A stretch of DNA of 64,000 nt from Paenibacillus sp. JQZ6Y-1 (GCF_040719145.1 NZ_JBFDUZ010000001.1:248001-312000); one strand, 5' to 3'; shown: positions 1-9,072, counted from the stretch's first letter. The notes: generated by a model not told the origin, from the sequence alone. Numbers and translations are program-made.

Positions 1-378
1 TTCCAGTGATAGCTCGCGCATCCCAGCATACGGATTGTTCACGACAATCTTTTGCGACAAATCGGTCTGATTGCTCCATTGTGCATACTGCTGCGCCTGC
101 TCGGTAAGGCGAGCCGTACATTCGGACAAGTCCCATTCGCTGCCGAGTGGTAGTAACGGCTGGCTCTGCTCTAATGCTTCTGGCATCTCTGTTCCATTCA
201 GCACCAGATACCACATATGATCGACCGCATACAGATGACCAAGTGTAGCCGAGATGGTAGGGTAGGAGCTTAGTGTCTCTTCGTGAAATACAGAAGCAGG
301 CAGCTCCTGTAGGCGTGCCAAAAGGGTTTCATTTGCCCAGTGATGATAACGTAGCATATTGCTGGTTGTACTATTCAT
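1..378 (-). CDS. DinB-fold protein, 3' part cut by the window edge
   Basis: The minus-strand reading frame starts at ATG 376-378 and runs off the left edge after 126 codons. An AAAGGAG ribosome site lies 8-10 bases before the ATG. The protein begins MNSTTSNMLRYHHWANETLL and carries GHLYAVDHMW. This is the helix-bundle N-terminus of the DinB/YfiT superfamily, including the first metal-binding His region. Family members are small metal-dependent four-helix proteins, some of which are thiol transferases; the substrate here is unknown. The last catalytic His region lies outside the window. The gene follows a WYL regulator (500-1465) on the same strand, and a perfect dyad lies between them. This is the same arrangement as at 29944-31466. 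Confidence 0.85.
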   Translation of the reverse strand, partial: MNSTTSNMLRYHHWANETLLARLQELPASVFHEETLSSYPTISATLGHLYAVDHMWYLVLNGTEMPEALEQSQPLLPLGSEWDLSECTARLTEQAQQYAQWSNQTDLSQKIVVNNPYAGMRELSLE

Positions 379-427
379 AGATCAGCTCTCCTTTGGATAT
401 GTAGAATGAATAACCATTTACAAATCG

Positions 428-466
428 AGTGTAGCAAAGGAAGTATGACAACAGACTGTCATACTT
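428..466 (-). promoter_or_regulatory. Dyad operator and promoter of the dinB-like gene
   Basis: A perfect 10-bp inverted repeat has arms AAGTATGACA at 441-450 and TGTCATACTT at 457-466, with 6 bases between. Read on the minus strand, the core is TGACA-N6-TGTCA, followed after 12 bases by TACACT (428-433), a likely -10 box. The same core, spacer length and -10 distance occur at 30880-30917 before the second dinB-like gene. The dyad therefore sits in the -35 region. The adjacent WYL regulator is the obvious candidate to bind it, which is an inference. Confidence 0.7.
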
Positions 467-499
467 GCGAAGTGTATCGATGAATTTTGAAAAGGGACA

Positions 500-1465
500 T
501 TAAAGGAGGTTCAGCTCATCTTGCTCATAGCGCTCCAGCATCTGATAGAGCTTCTGCTTCATCGTCGCGCGTATTTCTGGCGGATATAACACCTCGGCGT
601 TCTCACCCAAGCTAAGCAGTATGCCATATAGCCATTTCGTTTGCTTCGACTGCTGAATGTGGATGCGAATGGTCATGCTTCCATCGGAGTGGAATTGACG
701 CTCGGCGTGCTGAAAATGATCCAGCGCATAGGCAAGTGCTTCCTGATTGATGCGAATAACAACCTCTATATTCGTATGGGGCAGTGATTGCTCTGGCTGT
801 AAGGAAGTGGATTGTCGTTCTGTATTCGGAGCTGTATACGCTACGGCTTCATGCTGTCGTATCGTAAAATGCTCCTTCCTTAGCACCGTATCCAGCATGC
901 GCGATAATCGGAATTCGCGCACACTTTGCCGGGAGCGGCAATAGCCAGCTACATACCATGCCCCGTATTTAAAATAAATCTGATTCGGCTCTAGCTCACG
1001 AGTTGTGCGTTCATTGTTGGCATTGATGTAGTCAAACTGCACGACCTGCTGCTCGGCAATCGCTTGGCGGAGTAGCTGTAACAGAAGGGTGTTTGTATGA
1101 TACGACTGAAAATTAATGTCCAGCCGTGGCATCTGCTGTACCGGCTCGATACTTTGCAATCGGTCAATCGTGCTCTGCACCTGCGTATCTTCGAACATCG
1201 TGGACAGACTATGCAGCACCGTCACCAGCGAAGCGACATCATGCGAACCGAGTAGACTTTTATCCAGCTTGTAGCCGTCGATCATCCCGTATCCACCCTG
1301 ACTCCCCTGATGCGAAATAACCGGAAAACCTGCTGCCCCGATCACATCCATATCGCGATAAATCGTCCGCGGCGATACGCCATATTCCTCTGCCAGCACC
1401 GTGGCAGATACAACTTCATGATTGAGTAGCTTGTAAATAATGGAGATGAGACGCTCCAGTTTCAT
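500..1465 (-). CDS. WYL-domain transcriptional regulator (YafY/HTH_11 type)
   Basis: A 321-aa regulator. The N-terminal DeoR-like helix-turn-helix (about residues 1-60) contains VSATVLAEEYGVSPRTIYRD and the family signature GxQGGYG. A WYL effector domain follows (about 130-210), with the FKYGAWYVAGYCRSRQ and FRLSRM motifs, then a WCX-type C-terminus. The start at 1463-1465 has AAGGAGG just upstream; a longer in-frame start at 1489 would place that ribosome site inside the coding region. The start overlaps the stop of the preceding small gene by 4 bases (ATGA), which suggests coupled translation. It probably controls the downstream dinB-like gene through the dyad at 441-466. It is paralogous to the regulator at 29944-30885. 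Confidence 0.9.
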   Translation of the reverse strand: MKLERLISIIYKLLNHEVVSATVLAEEYGVSPRTIYRDMDVIGAAGFPVISHQGSQGGYGMIDGYKLDKSLLGSHDVASLVTVLHSLSTMFEDTQVQSTIDRLQSIEPVQQMPRLDINFQSYHTNTLLLQLLRQAIAEQQVVQFDYINANNERTTRELEPNQIYFKYGAWYVAGYCRSRQSVREFRLSRMLDTVLRKEHFTIRQHEAVAYTAPNTERQSTSLQPEQSLPHTNIEVVIRINQEALAYALDHFQHAERQFHSDGSMTIRIHIQQSKQTKWLYGILLSLGENAEVLYPPEIRATMKQKLYQMLERYEQDELNLL

Positions 1466-1788
1466 GGTGAATTCCTCCTTTCCTCGCATTCGTTTGTATC
1501 TGAAGACACGAGTAATTGCTGTAACGCATATCCATCCTTGATACCTTGCTCATACATAGTAGATTCGGCGAGTGATCTTAGACTGGTCATGATGTCGCTA
1601 TATTCAATCAAAGCTGCTTTTGATTCCGCTAACGTCCAATCGTGAAGCGACAACTCTACAATAGATTGAAAATGAACATCGCAATCCAGACTCAGTTTTC
1701 GATATTCTTCCTTTTGCCACAGTATCTTCTCATGGATATCTGCCATTCGCAAGGAAAGCATTTGATCATAACTCTGTTTCATGTTCAT
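1462..1788 (-). CDS. Small hypothetical protein upstream of the WYL regulator
   Basis: A 108-aa predicted soluble, mostly helical protein beginning MNMKQSYDQMLSLRMADI. The start at 1786-1788 is chosen because AAAGGGGA lies just upstream; a longer frame to 1875 has no clear ribosome site. No signal peptide or membrane segment is visible. The C-terminal segment (EQGIKDGYALQQLLV) is somewhat like the end of small Firmicute proteins of the DUF6809 kind, but I cannot confirm membership. Its stop overlaps the regulator start by 4 bases, so the two are probably one transcript. Function unknown. Confidence 0.6.
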   Translation of the reverse strand: MNMKQSYDQMLSLRMADIHEKILWQKEEYRKLSLDCDVHFQSIVELSLHDWTLAESKAALIEYSDIMTSLRSLAESTMYEQGIKDGYALQQLLVSSDTNECEERRNSP

Positions 1789-2195
1789 GAAAGATCCCCT
1801 TTCGTATGTATTCCGTTCATCTGCATACCGATTTGCCTTAGGCAACCGATCAGTAGTGCTTCTTTGATCATACATGGCTTGTATTTTTCAATACACAATG
1901 TAGACGTTTGGTTCGATAGAGCGAAGTAGATCTTCGACTTCACGAATGCAATGTACGACAATGCCAACATATCGTTTCGTTTTGAAGCAATTAAGTCCGA
2001 TTTTTATAAAAAAGGTCAAATAAACGAAAAGACAGCCATCCATCACCAATGCTATCTTATTTAAAGAAAGCGTTACCAAACCATCGCAACCGGCAAAACC
2101 GACCGATACATATTTTCCTTTCATCCGGTTCTGCCATCTCAACCAACCATCTCAAACCGTGCCGTTCAAGCACATATACGAAAGGAGCATCCGTA
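1789..2195. other. Intergenic region between divergent operons, with a weak cre-like site
   Basis: About 400 bases with no convincing gene. It separates the minus-strand regulator operon from the plus-strand chvE operon and should hold both promoters. A partial match to the catabolite-responsive element (12 of 14 positions of TGWNANCGNTNWCA) lies at 2065-2078 (AGAAAGCGTTACCA). That would fit carbon catabolite control of the sugar importer, but two mismatches make it weak. The chvE ribosome site AAAGGAG is at 2181-2187. Confidence 0.4.
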
Positions 2196-3296
2196 ATGAA
2201 AAGGGGACTAATCCTACTGCTGATCGCCGCGATGATGATCACACTCAGCGCCTGTAATCTGGCAGAAAGCAGCGTCGGCAGCAGTGAGAAAGGCTACGTC
2301 GGTATCGCCATGCCGACCAAATCGTCAGCACGTTGGGTAGCGGACGGACAGAACATGGTGAAGCTGTTCCAGTCCAAAGGATACAAAACCGATCTTCAGT
2401 ACGCTGAGGATGTCGTCGAAAATCAAATTTCCCAAATTGAGAACATGATCACCAAGCAGGTCGATGTGATCGTGGTCGCTGCCATTGACGGCAACACACT
2501 GACCGACGTCATCGGTAAAGCGCACGCGCAAGGCATTCAGGTCATTTCGTATGACCGACTCATCATGAACACGCCATACCTAAGCTACTACGCCACTTTT
2601 GACAACTTCAAGGTCGGCGTGCTGCAAGCGTCTTATATCGAGAAAAAGCTCGGACTCGACAAAGGTAAAGGTCCGTTCAACATCGAACTGTTCGGCGGAT
2701 CGCCAGATGACAACAACGCCTACTTCTTCTTTAACGGCGCGATGTCTGTTCTACAGCCATATATCGATTCCGGTAAACTCGTCATCCAGAGTAAGCAGAC
2801 CACCATGGCACAGATCGCCACCCTACGGTGGGACGGCTCACTCGCTCAAGCGAGGATGGACAACCTGCTCAGCGCCTACTACGGCAGTCAGAAGCTCGAC
2901 GCCGTATTGTCACCATATGACGGCATCAGCATCGGGATCATCTCATCCCTCAAAGGCGTAGGCTACGGCTCCGCCGACAAACCGCTGCCGATCATTACCG
3001 GACAAGACGCCGAACTCGCATCCATCAAATCCATCGTCGCCGGCGAACAAACGCAAACTATTTTCAAAGACACACGCAAACTCGCCGAAAAAACCGTCGG
3101 CATGGTCGACAGCATCCTGCAAGGCAAACAAGCCGAAGTCAACGACACCAAAACCTACAACAACAACGTAATGGTCGTCCCAGCCTACCTGCTCGACCCA
3201 GTATCCGTCGACAAAGACAACGTCAAACAAGAAATCATCGGCAGCAACTACTACACCGAACAAGAAGTCTACGGCGACAACGCACCAACCAATTAA
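2196..3296 (+). CDS. chvE: Multiple-monosaccharide ABC importer, substrate-binding lipoprotein (ChvE family)
   Basis: A 366-aa lipoprotein. The signal peptide ends in the lipobox LSAC with Cys20 as lipid anchor, and a type I periplasmic-binding fold follows (about residues 35-345). Motifs such as [22 protein letters not shown] and [15 protein letters not shown] are typical of ChvE/xylose-type sugar receptors, in which aspartates contact the sugar. ATG 2196 has AAAGGAG 9 bases upstream; the open frame extends further 5' without a ribosome site. It is followed by gguA and gguB, giving a complete three-gene importer for aldoses such as galactose, glucose, arabinose or xylose. The last 300 bases of the gene are strongly enriched in A and C on this strand, unlike its 5' half. 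Confidence 0.93.
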   Translation: MKRGLILLLIAAMMITLSACNLAESSVGSSEKGYVGIAMPTKSSARWVADGQNMVKLFQSKGYKTDLQYAEDVVENQISQIENMITKQVDVIVVAAIDGNTLTDVIGKAHAQGIQVISYDRLIMNTPYLSYYATFDNFKVGVLQASYIEKKLGLDKGKGPFNIELFGGSPDDNNAYFFFNGAMSVLQPYIDSGKLVIQSKQTTMAQIATLRWDGSLAQARMDNLLSAYYGSQKLDAVLSPYDGISIGIISSLKGVGYGSADKPLPIITGQDAELASIKSIVAGEQTQTIFKDTRKLAEKTVGMVDSILQGKQAEVNDTKTYNNNVMVVPAYLLDPVSVDKDNVKQEIIGSNYYTEQEVYGDNAPTN

Positions 3297-3527
3297 ATCA
3301 AAACCAATCATCACCACAACTATATAAACAAACAAATTCCTAACCAACATCTCATTCAAAACCCCAACATCTTAAGTACGAAATAAGTGAACAATCCAAT
3401 AATCACTGTGCATTAAGTCCAAATCATCAACCTAAAATCACTCAAAACTCAAAGTTCGTTAGGTTTTAAATCTCTTAAATCTCTCAACCCTGCCCCGCGC
3501 AGAAAACGGCATGGATGCCTTTGCACA
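2990..3527 (+). other. A+C-rich, G-poor tract preceding repeat copy A
   Basis: From about 2990 the plus strand becomes strongly enriched in A and C. By hand count, 3061-3300 (end of chvE) has A 91, C 76, G 41, T 32. The non-coding 3301-3480 has A 79, C 45, T 45 and only 11 G, with no G at all in 3301-3360. The protein stays normal, so the bias sits mainly in third codon positions. No gene is visible in 3297-3527. The tract ends at the structured repeat. The same pairing of tract and repeat recurs before copies B and C. Confidence 0.75.
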
Positions 3528-3661
3528 GAGCGGAGGGAAGGGAATTGGGGAAAAGGACGACCTTGGAGCTGCGGGAATCTTCATTTTCACCTAATCCAAA
3601 AGATTCCCGCGGCTCCACCGGAGTCCGTTCCCCAATCCCTTCCCATAGCGGTCTGCTGCAA
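3521..3661 (+). repeat. Structured intergenic repeat, copy A (short form)
   Basis: The core spans 3528-3644. The outer arms are ggaagggaattgggga and tccccaatcccttcc, with ggac/gtcc continuing the stem inward. An inner hairpin has arms gctgcgggaatctt and aagattcccgcggc around a 19-base loop. Short outermost pairing ttgca (3521-3525) with tgcaa (3657-3661) is possible. Compared with copies B and C it lacks a central module of about 75 bases. It lies between chvE and gguA in one apparent operon. No transposase or target duplication is seen. I do not recognise it as a named RNA or repeat family. Confidence 0.8.
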
Positions 3662-3706
3662 CAGCACCCAAGCCACCCCTTCAAGCCAACTGAAAGGAGC
3701 GCCACC

Positions 3707-5248
3707 ATGGACAACATCATCCTAGAAATGAAAGGCATCACCAAAACATTTCCCGGTGTCAAAGCACTGGAAAACGTCAACCTTCAAGTGCGCAAAGGCG
3801 AGATTCACGCCCTCTGCGGCGAGAATGGTGCCGGTAAATCGACCCTGATGAAAGTACTCAGCGGCGTATACGGCTACGGCAGCTACGACGGCGACATTAT
3901 GTTCGAGGGCAAAACCTGCCAATTCAAAAACATCAAGGACAGCGAAGAACTCGGCATCGTCATTATCCACCAAGAGCTAGCGCTAATCCCTTACCTGTCC
4001 ATCGCCGAGAACATCTTCCTTGGTAACGAACGCAAAAAGGGCGCCGTCATCGACTGGAACGAAACGATGCAGCGGACGCAAGAATTGCTGAATAAAGTCG
4101 GTCTGAGCGAACCGCCAAGTACGCTTGTGACCAACATCGGTGTCGGCAAGCAGCAGCTGGTCGAAATCGCCAAAGCCTTTTCCAAAAAAGTAAAACTGCT
4201 CATCTTGGACGAGCCAACCGCAGCGTTGAACGAGGACGATAGTGAAAACCTGCTGGAACTGCTACTCGGCTTCAAAAGTCAAGGCATTTCCTGCATCATC
4301 ATCTCTCATAAACTGAACGAAATTTCCAAAGTTGCTGATTCCGTCACCATCCTGCGTGATGGGAAAACGATTGAGACGTTGGATATGAAAAAGGACAGCG
4401 TTACCGAAGACCGCATCATTAGCGGCATGGTTGGACGCGATCTGACCAACCGTTATCCAGAACGCCAGCCGAAAATCGGCGACGTAACGCTTGAAGTGCG
4501 CGATTGGAATGTCTTCCATGAGCAGCACGCCGACCGACAAGTGATCCATAATGCAAACCTGAACCTGCGACGCGGCGAAATCGTCGGTATCGCCGGGCTG
4601 ATGGGCTCCGGTCGCACCGAGTTGGCGATGAGCATTTTCGGCAAATCGTATGGTAAAAACATATCCGGCACCTTGATCAAAAACGGTCAAGAAATCCGCA
4701 ACAATGACGTCACCCAAGCGATCAAAAACGGTTTCGCCTACGTTACCGAAGACCGTAAAAACTACGGTCTGATCCTGCTGGACGACATTAAGCGCAACAT
4801 TTCCCTGACCGGCTTGGAGAAACTGTCCAAATCCAGCGTCGTCAACGAACATGAGGAAGTTCTCGTCGCCGAAGACATGCGCGGTCAAATGAAGATCAAA
4901 ACGCCAAACATTCTGCAAAAAACAAGCAACCTAAGCGGCGGTAATCAGCAAAAAGTCGTACTAGGCAAATGGATCTTCTCCGGTCCCGACATCCTAATCC
5001 TCGACGAACCAACCCGAGGCATCGACGTCGGCGCCAAATACGAAATCTACACCATCATCAACCGCCTAGCCGACGAAGGCAAAAGCGTACTGGTCATCTC
5101 ATCCGAACTCCCAGAAATCCTAGGCATCTGCGACCGCATCTACGTCATGAACGCCGGCCGCATCACCGGCGAAGTCACCAAAGCCGAAGCCACCCAAGAA
5201 AAACTAATGATGTACATGACCAAAGAAAAAGCCAAAACCGAAGCCTAA
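3707..5248 (+). CDS. gguA: Multiple-monosaccharide ABC importer, ATP-binding protein (GguA/MmsA)
   Basis: A 513-aa sugar-importer ATPase with two nucleotide-binding domains. The first has Walker [10 protein letters not shown] (residues 38-46), an [12 protein letters not shown] signature and [11 protein letters not shown]. The second has the altered P-loop [23 protein letters not shown] and [11 protein letters not shown], as usual in RbsA/XylG/MmsA proteins. ATG 3707 has AAAGGAG at 3694-3700. The frame is open further upstream, but that part lies inside repeat copy A and is not conserved-looking protein. It energises uptake with ChvE and GguB. The last 280 bases are strikingly A+C-rich, with almost every third codon position C or A. 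Confidence 0.95.
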   Translation: MDNIILEMKGITKTFPGVKALENVNLQVRKGEIHALCGENGAGKSTLMKVLSGVYGYGSYDGDIMFEGKTCQFKNIKDSEELGIVIIHQELALIPYLSIAENIFLGNERKKGAVIDWNETMQRTQELLNKVGLSEPPSTLVTNIGVGKQQLVEIAKAFSKKVKLLILDEPTAALNEDDSENLLELLLGFKSQGISCIIISHKLNEISKVADSVTILRDGKTIETLDMKKDSVTEDRIISGMVGRDLTNRYPERQPKIGDVTLEVRDWNVFHEQHADRQVIHNANLNLRRGEIVGIAGLMGSGRTELAMSIFGKSYGKNISGTLIKNGQEIRNNDVTQAIKNGFAYVTEDRKNYGLILLDDIKRNISLTGLEKLSKSSVVNEHEEVLVAEDMRGQMKIKTPNILQKTSNLSGGNQQKVVLGKWIFSGPDILILDEPTRGIDVGAKYEIYTIINRLADEGKSVLVISSELPEILGICDRIYVMNAGRITGEVTKAEATQEKLMMYMTKEKAKTEA

Positions 5249-5300
5249 CACCAAATCCCTTAATCAATCAAACTGCTACCCCCCCGTTTGGAGGGCACTG
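4960..5300 (+). other. A+C-rich tract preceding repeat copy B
   Basis: The 3' end of gguA from about 4960 uses almost only C- and A-ending codons. The 30 bases after the stop are also nearly free of G. The tract runs up to repeat copy B at about 5309. The start of gguB after the repeat is much less biased, and the end of gguB (for example 6541-6600, 18 G in 60) is normal. This is the same arrangement as at copies A and C. Confidence 0.65.
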
Positions 5301-5308
5301 AGTATTGC

Positions 5309-5514
5309 AACGCACGGAGCGGAGGGAAGGGAATTGGGGAAAAGGACGACTTCTAGTGTTTGTGATTTTCAAACACGGGGTCCAATGAAAAGTGATTTTT
5401 GCGCAAGCAAAATATCTTACCGCTTTGGAGCTACGAGAATCTTCATTAACACCTAATCCAAAAGATTCTCGTAGCTCCACCGGAGTCCGTTCCCCAATCC
5501 CTTCCGGCAGCGTT
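5309..5514 (+). repeat. Structured intergenic repeat, copy B (long form)
   Basis: The core spans about 5316-5506. The outer arms match copy A (ggaagggaattgggga / tccccaatcccttcc). The inner hairpin arms are gctacgagaatctt and aagattctcgtagc, where two substitutions relative to A are matched on both sides so that pairing is kept. Between the outer and inner stems is a module of about 75 bases with hairpin gtgtttg/caaacac and a second attttgc/gcaaaat-like pairing. Flanking aacgc (5309-5313) can pair with gcgtt (5510-5514). It sits between gguA and gguB. The rest of the 5249-5575 gap holds only the gguB ribosome site AAAGGAG at 5561-5567. Confidence 0.8.
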
Positions 5515-5575
5515 CCCCGCGCGATGCACAACCCCATGCCAACCACCAACAAACATGTCGAAAGGAGCATCACCC

Positions 5576-6784
5576 ATGTCCACATTAAGCAAGCCAGTCA
5601 AGCAAAAAGACAAGGAAGGCGGACTATCCCGTCTCTTCAAAGGAAATATTCGTCAATACGGCATGATCATTGCCCTCGTTTTCATCATGTTGCTGTTCCA
5701 AGTACTGACCGGAGGACTGCTGCTCAAGCCGATCAACATCACCAACCTAATTTTGCAAAACAGCTATATTCTCGTGCTCGCTATCGGTATGGTACTCGTC
5801 ATCATCACCGGGCATATTGATCTGTCGGTCGGTTCCATCGCCGCCTTTGTCGGCGCAATCTCCGCCATCTTTATGGTCAATTGGCAAATGAATCCCGTGC
5901 TGGCGGTCATTCTGTCCATCGTTATCGGTGGTCTGATCGGTGCATGGCAGGGCTTCTGGGTCGCGTATGTGCGGATTCCCGCCTTTATCGTCACCCTTGC
6001 CGGGATGTTGCTGTTCCGCGGTCTGACCATGATCGTGCTGGAAGGGCAGTCCATCTCGCCATTCCCGAACGGCTTTCAAAAGATCAGCTCCGGCTTCGTA
6101 CCGGACTTCACGAATGCAGCAACCAATATCGTCGCAATCATCGCAGGTATTGCGCTGTCTGTGCTGTACATCGTAACCGAGCTGAAAAATCGTTCTGCGC
6201 AACGCAAATACAATTTTGATACAGGCTCGCAGGCATTGTTTATCACCAAGCTGGTACTTGTGCTCGCGATTATCAACCTGTTCACCTTCGTACTGGCAAG
6301 CTATGCTGGTATCCCAACGATTCTGGTATTGTTGTTCTTGCTGATCGTTATCTATTCCTTCGTGATGAACCGTACCGTTATGGGTCGCCATGTGTACGCC
6401 ATTGGTGGTAACGAAAAAGCCGCAGCACTGTCCGGTGTCAAAACGAAAAAAGTAACATTCTGGGTATTCGTGAATATGGGCGTATTGTCCGCTATCTCCG
6501 GTCTGATCTTCGCAGCACGTCTAAATGCAGCGACTCCAAGAGCGGGTACTAACTTTGAGTTGGATGCCATCGCAGCCTGCTTTATCGGCGGCGCATCTGC
6601 TTCCGGCGGGATCGGAACCGTGTTCGGTGCGATCATCGGTGGTCTGGTTATGGGGGTACTGAACAATGGTATGTCCCTCGTTGGACTCGGCATCGACTGG
6701 CAGCAAGGTATCAAAGGTCTGGTACTGCTGCTGGCGGTAGCGTTCGATATTTACAACAAAAACAAAGGCACAAGCAGTAACTAA
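5576..6784 (+). CDS. gguB: Multiple-monosaccharide ABC importer, permease (GguB/MmsB)
   Basis: A 402-aa polytopic membrane protein of the BPD_transp_2 family. It shows the conserved VLVIITGHIDLSVGSIAAF segment early on, and ALSGVKTKKVTFWVFVNMG plus GGASASGGIGTVFGAIIGGL near the end, which are the family's cytoplasmic coupling and C-terminal helices. About ten hydrophobic segments are visible. ATG 5576 has AAAGGAG 8 bases upstream; a start at 5555 lacks one. It forms the channel of the ChvE-GguA-GguB importer. A strong terminator follows at 6836. Confidence 0.95.
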   Translation: MSTLSKPVKQKDKEGGLSRLFKGNIRQYGMIIALVFIMLLFQVLTGGLLLKPINITNLILQNSYILVLAIGMVLVIITGHIDLSVGSIAAFVGAISAIFMVNWQMNPVLAVILSIVIGGLIGAWQGFWVAYVRIPAFIVTLAGMLLFRGLTMIVLEGQSISPFPNGFQKISSGFVPDFTNAATNIVAIIAGIALSVLYIVTELKNRSAQRKYNFDTGSQALFITKLVLVLAIINLFTFVLASYAGIPTILVLLFLLIVIYSFVMNRTVMGRHVYAIGGNEKAAALSGVKTKKVTFWVFVNMGVLSAISGLIFAARLNAATPRAGTNFELDAIAACFIGGASASGGIGTVFGAIIGGLVMGVLNNGMSLVGLGIDWQQGIKGLVLLLAVAFDIYNKNKGTSSN

Positions 6785-6835
6785 TTGCCAATCCTCAACA
6801 TTTTACCAAACGTATCATCACCGTATATTTCGTAT

Positions 6836-6872
6836 AAAAAAGGAGCCCTGTATATGATCAGGGCTCCTTTTG
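6836..6872 (+). terminator. Rho-independent terminator after gguB
   Basis: Stem AAAAGGAGCCCTG / CAGGGCTCCTTTT around an 8-base loop, with A and T runs on the two sides. It could act in both directions and closes the chvE-gguA-gguB operon. Confidence 0.85.
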
Positions 6873-6964
6873 CTGTCTATTTACAAGTGGAATAATACAG
6901 ACGACCCGAAAAATGAGACACCTCACACGAAATTTGGTACATTCCCGCGTCCCATTCTCACGTC

Positions 6965-6996
6965 TATAATAAAATACATAAATGTAATCGCTTACA
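6965..6996 (+). promoter_or_regulatory. -10 box and perfect cre site before the LplB-type permease
   Basis: TATAAT at 6965-6970 is a likely -10 box; no good -35 is seen. TGTAATCGCTTACA at 6983-6996 fits the catabolite-responsive element consensus TGWNANCGNTNWCA at every position. Lying just downstream of the -10, it would let CcpA block transcription when preferred sugars are present. Confidence 0.75.
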
Positions 6997-7018
6997 TAAA
7001 TAGAAGGGAGTGGAATCA

Positions 7019-7990
7019 ATGGAAAGCGGCATGAAAAGCAAGTCGGGTTCCCGGCAGTCTACGCGATCCTCGTCAGGCACTGCGCGACGCTGGTTTCGAC
7101 GGTTGTATACACAGCGGCATTTACAGACGATGGCGCTGCTTGGTGTGGTATGGATGCTGGTGTTCAACTATATTCCCATGTACGGCATCATCATTGCATT
7201 CAAAGAATTTAATATTGTCGACAGCATTGCAGCCGCCCCTTGGGTCGGGCTGGAGCATTTTCGCGCCTTTATGGAGGATGAGAATCTGCGGGATGTCATT
7301 CGCAACACACTAGGCATTAGCTTGATCAAGCTGTTTATCGGCTTTCCGTTGCCGATTTTGTTCGCGCTATTTTTGAACGAATTGCGCTCGGTTCGGTTCA
7401 AAAAGTCGGTGCAGACGATCTCGTATTTGCCGCATTTTCTGTCGTGGGTTATTCTGGGCGGTATTCTAACCACATGGCTGGCGGATGTAGGCGTGATCAA
7501 CCAAGTATTGCTCGCACTGCATCTGATTGATCAGCCGATCTCGTATTTGGCAGAGCCGAAGTACTTCTGGGCGATTGTGATCATTTCGGACATCTGGAAG
7601 GAGCTGGGCTGGTCGGCGATTATCTATCTGGCAGCGATGGCGAGTGTATCGCCAGAGATGTACGAAGCGGCAACGATTGACGGCGCTGGACGGTTTCAGA
7701 AAATGTGGTACATCACCTTGCCGGGCATTCAGAGCACAATTGCGATCTTGTTCATTTTGGCAGTCAGCGGTGTGCTGAACTCCAACTTTGACCAGATTCT
7801 CGTACTGCGCAATTCGCTCAACGAAAGTGCTAGTAATGTAATCGACATTTATGTGTATCAGACGGGTTTATTATCGGGGCGATTCTCGTACTCGACCGCT
7901 ATTGGCTTGATCAAATCGGTCATTGCGCTTATCCTGCTGCTCATTGCCAATCAGGTGACTAAGCGTCTGAATAATACGTCATTATTTTAA
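7019..7990 (+). CDS. Sugar ABC transporter permease, LplB type
   Basis: A 323-aa integral membrane permease with about six transmembrane helices. It has the LplB hallmark MLVFNYIPMYGIIIAFKEFN in the first membrane segment and the EAA loop EAATIDGAGRFQKMWYITLP that contacts the ATPase. ATG 7019 is preferred (AGAAGGGAG upstream); GTG 7010 would be too close to that site. It is first in an operon with a second permease (8021) and a binding lipoprotein (9073). No ATPase gene is present, so a shared MsmK-like ATPase is expected. The cre site upstream predicts glucose repression. Confidence 0.92.
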   Translation: MESGMKSKSGSRQSTRSSSGTARRWFRRLYTQRHLQTMALLGVVWMLVFNYIPMYGIIIAFKEFNIVDSIAAAPWVGLEHFRAFMEDENLRDVIRNTLGISLIKLFIGFPLPILFALFLNELRSVRFKKSVQTISYLPHFLSWVILGGILTTWLADVGVINQVLLALHLIDQPISYLAEPKYFWAIVIISDIWKELGWSAIIYLAAMASVSPEMYEAATIDGAGRFQKMWYITLPGIQSTIAILFILAVSGVLNSNFDQILVLRNSLNESASNVIDIYVYQTGLLSGRFSYSTAIGLIKSVIALILLLIANQVTKRLNNTSLF

Positions 7991-8020
7991 ATACTGAAGT
8001 AGGAAAGGAGTGTGCTGCCC

Positions 8021-8908
8021 ATGATAACCTCGTCTCGGCGGACGCGTGGGGAAGTGATTTTTGATGTATGCAATACGATCTTTATGCTGCTAATCTGCTT
8101 TGTCACGATATATCCGATCTGGTATGTGATGGTGAATGCGTTTAATGAAGGTACGGATGCGATGCGCGGCGGGATTTATTGGTGGCCGCGGATATTCAGT
8201 CTGGAGAGCTTTGGTGCGGTGTTCCAGAGTGAAGGCATTATGCAGGCGATGTGGATTACCGTTGCCAAGACCGTGATTGGTACGTTCATTCATGTGCTGT
8301 TTACCGCTATGGTGGCATATGCACTGTCGCGGCGCGATCTGATCGGCGGCAAGCTGTATATTTGGATCGGCACGATTACGCTGTTTTTCAGCGGCGGCTT
8401 GATTCCAACCTTTTTGCTAATGAAGGATTTGCAGCTGTTGGACAATTTTATGGTGTATATTATTCCGGCGATGTTCAGCTTTTTTGATCTGATTATCTTT
8501 ATGACCTTTTTCCGTGAGATTCCAGATGGGTTGGAGGAAGCGGCGCGGATTGATGGCGCGAATGATTGGTCGATCTTTTTCAAAGTGGTACTGCCAGTGT
8601 CGATGCCTGTTGTGGCGACGATTGGATTGTTTCATGGCGTGTACCAATGGAACGATTATTTTACCGGCATGATCTATATGAATGATACGTCATTGCAGCC
8701 AATTCAGACGTATCTGTATCGTGTCGTTGCCGAATCCAGCTCCAATCAGATGCTAGCGGCAGTGCCGGGTAGCATTAACCGCTCCGTGACATCGCAGTCG
8801 ATCAAGCTGGCGACGATGGTTGTGACAACGTTGCCGATTGTATTCGTCTATCCGTTCTTGCAAAAGTACTTTGTCAAAGGGATGATGATCGGGTCGATCA
8901 AAGGATAG
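8021..8908 (+). CDS. Sugar ABC transporter permease, LplC/YtcP (CarB) type
   Basis: A 295-aa permease with about six transmembrane helices, the EAA loop EAARIDGANDWSIFFKVVLP and the usual C-terminus KYFVKGMMIGSIKG of this family. ATG 8021 is chosen because AAAGGAG at 8004-8010 is 10 bases away; an upstream GTG at 8012 is only 1 base from it. It pairs with the LplB-type permease to form the heterodimeric channel, with the lipoprotein at 9073 as receptor. Similar pairs in Paenibacillus import complex oligosaccharides, but the substrate is not readable from the sequence. Confidence 0.92.
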   Translation: MITSSRRTRGEVIFDVCNTIFMLLICFVTIYPIWYVMVNAFNEGTDAMRGGIYWWPRIFSLESFGAVFQSEGIMQAMWITVAKTVIGTFIHVLFTAMVAYALSRRDLIGGKLYIWIGTITLFFSGGLIPTFLLMKDLQLLDNFMVYIIPAMFSFFDLIIFMTFFREIPDGLEEAARIDGANDWSIFFKVVLPVSMPVVATIGLFHGVYQWNDYFTGMIYMNDTSLQPIQTYLYRVVAESSSNQMLAAVPGSINRSVTSQSIKLATMVVTTLPIVFVYPFLQKYFVKGMMIGSIKG

Positions 8909-9072
8909 TGGAACGGCAAGCATTGGAATACAAACATACAGCAATACGAATACGCATCATTCTCACATAACGATCCCGTTCCCTAACCAGCACATCCATA
9001 ACCAATACGCTCATGACCAACACATCTCTAACCAGTGAACCAATACAAAGAAAAACGAGAGGGGTTATTTTC

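Noticed and set aside
2990-3300. The A+C-rich gene ends as horizontally acquired segments
   Set aside because: Protein sequence stays normal for the family across the change. Only synonymous positions and non-coding DNA shift, so recent transfer is a poor explanation.
3515-3706. In-frame upstream extension of gguA through repeat copy A (64 extra codons)
   Set aside because: The extension translates the structured repeat, has no ribosome site and does not resemble the family N-terminus. ATG 3707 has a clear AAAGGAG.
3521-5514. The structured repeats as insertion sequences or group II introns
   Set aside because: There is no transposase or reverse transcriptase frame, no target duplication and no catalytic domain V pattern; copies are under 200 bases.
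5747-6391. 214-codon minus-strand frame opposite gguB
   Set aside because: Hydrophilic His/Asp/Gln-rich translation of the complement of a membrane protein; no ribosome site or family.
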